DNA from: Planctomycetota bacterium
GTDB taxonomy: Bacteria > Planctomycetota > PUPC01 > DSUN01
Assembly (NCBI GenBank): GCA_016872875.1
Contig: VGYW01000523.1
Span: forward strand, 1 to 5,430
Direction: 5' to 3'
Length of the DNA: 5,430 nt
The notes under the pieces are model-generated. The model saw only the letters and a list, made by a program, of their open reading frames with translations, did no database searches and had not been told where the DNA came from. Position numbers and translations under genes: made by a program. Positions 5,363 through 5,430 of the stretch are shown piece after piece; the stretch's first letter is position 1, and the number at the start of each line of letters is the position of its first letter.

Positions 5363-5393
5363 GTAGCCCAGGGCGACCGAAGGGAGCCCTGGG
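5363..5393 (+). repeat. REP-like unit E (GTAG head, long loop)
   Basis: GTAG (5363-5366) is followed at once by CCCAGGGC (5367-5374), an 11-base loop and GCCCTGGG (5386-5393), a perfect 8-bp stem. The stem equals hairpin H at 5159-5177, joining the two hairpin types of this cluster. Confidence 0.75.
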
Positions 5394-5415
5394 ATCGCGC
5401 GTCCCCCCCATCCAA

Positions 5416-5430
5416 GCCCCCGAAGGGGGC
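5416..5430. repeat. GCCCCC-GAA-GGGGGC hairpin at the right edge
   Basis: A perfect 6-bp stem with a GAA loop that ends exactly at the window edge, so it may be longer. The loop equals that of hairpin H. No T-run is visible within the window. Confidence 0.6.

Larger units (their letters stand above)
5084..5430. repeat. Gene-free hairpin cluster downstream of the SGNH gene
   Basis: No credible gene is present in these 347 bases; the short frames are Arg/Pro/Gly-rich, lack ribosome binding sites and cross the hairpins. The stretch contains at least eight stem-loops. Three pairs are related in inverted orientation: 5141-5152 with 5252-5263 (12 of 12 bases), 5161-5179 with 5291-5309 (19 of 19) and 5214-5223 with 5330-5339 (10 of 10). 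The element order A, H, B is followed by A', H', B': every element is inverted but the order is kept, with offsets of about 110-130 bases. None of the hairpins has a T-run, so no intrinsic terminator is called. Individual elements are listed separately. Confidence 0.85.

Noticed and set aside
5052..5366. 104-codon plus-strand frame
   Set aside because: It overlaps the end of the SGNH gene, lacks a ribosome binding site and passes through seven hairpins of the repeat cluster.
5132..5430. CRISPR array
   Set aside because: The repeats are palindromic, differ in sequence and orientation, and are not regularly spaced direct repeats with unique spacers; no cas gene is present.

Overview
The window is a GC-rich bacterial fragment with long, low-density intergenic spacers full of stem-loops. 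It carries two complete genes and the 5' end of a third, all encoding proteins with Sec-type signal peptides. Strong G/C third-position bias, secreted DNRLRE and SGNH modules and GC-rich palindromic repeats suggest an environmental bacterium of the Planctomycetota/PVC type or a neighbouring lineage. This is inferred from style only: there is no marker gene here.

Layout. (1) 1-277, minus: 5' end of a secreted-protein gene running off the left edge, with its own sigma70-like promoter at 332-361. Its codon use degrades after about residue 70, where an imperfect hairpin lies, so it may be broken. (2) 278-606: non-coding. It holds that promoter, about 100 bases with no clear feature (362-465; only a small GCCGG/CCGGC hairpin at 408-420), and a 144-bp near-perfect inverted repeat (466-609) whose distal end coincides with the stop codon of the next gene. 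(3) 607-2658, minus: a 683-residue secreted protein, mostly helical with a C-terminal beta-rich module, of no family I can name; perhaps an alpha/alpha-barrel glycan-active protein. (4) 2659-2857: divergent promoter region. Two TTGACA -35 boxes lie back to back in a 20-bp palindrome (2707-2726), followed by a cloverleaf-like inverted repeat (2776-2831) in the leader of the plus-strand gene. (5) 2858-5083, plus: a 741-residue secreted protein with two DNRLRE-type beta modules and a C-terminal SGNH/GDSL hydrolase domain with all catalytic blocks intact. (6) 5084-5430: no gene, but at least eight hairpins.

The divergent pair probably acts outside the cytoplasm on polysaccharide: the SGNH protein as a carbohydrate-bound esterase/deacetylase, the partner as a helical-barrel protein on the same or a related substrate. 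This is inference from domain content and the shared promoter region.

The most unusual signal is that stem-loops in all three spacers follow one plan: a GTAG or GTAG-like head (GTAG, GGAG, ATAG), often continued as TGCG or TACG, then a GC-rich hairpin whose stem sequence changes while pairing is kept. GTAG plus hairpin is the known architecture of REP elements mobilised by RAYT (IS200/IS605-like TnpA) transposases. No such transposase gene is in the window.
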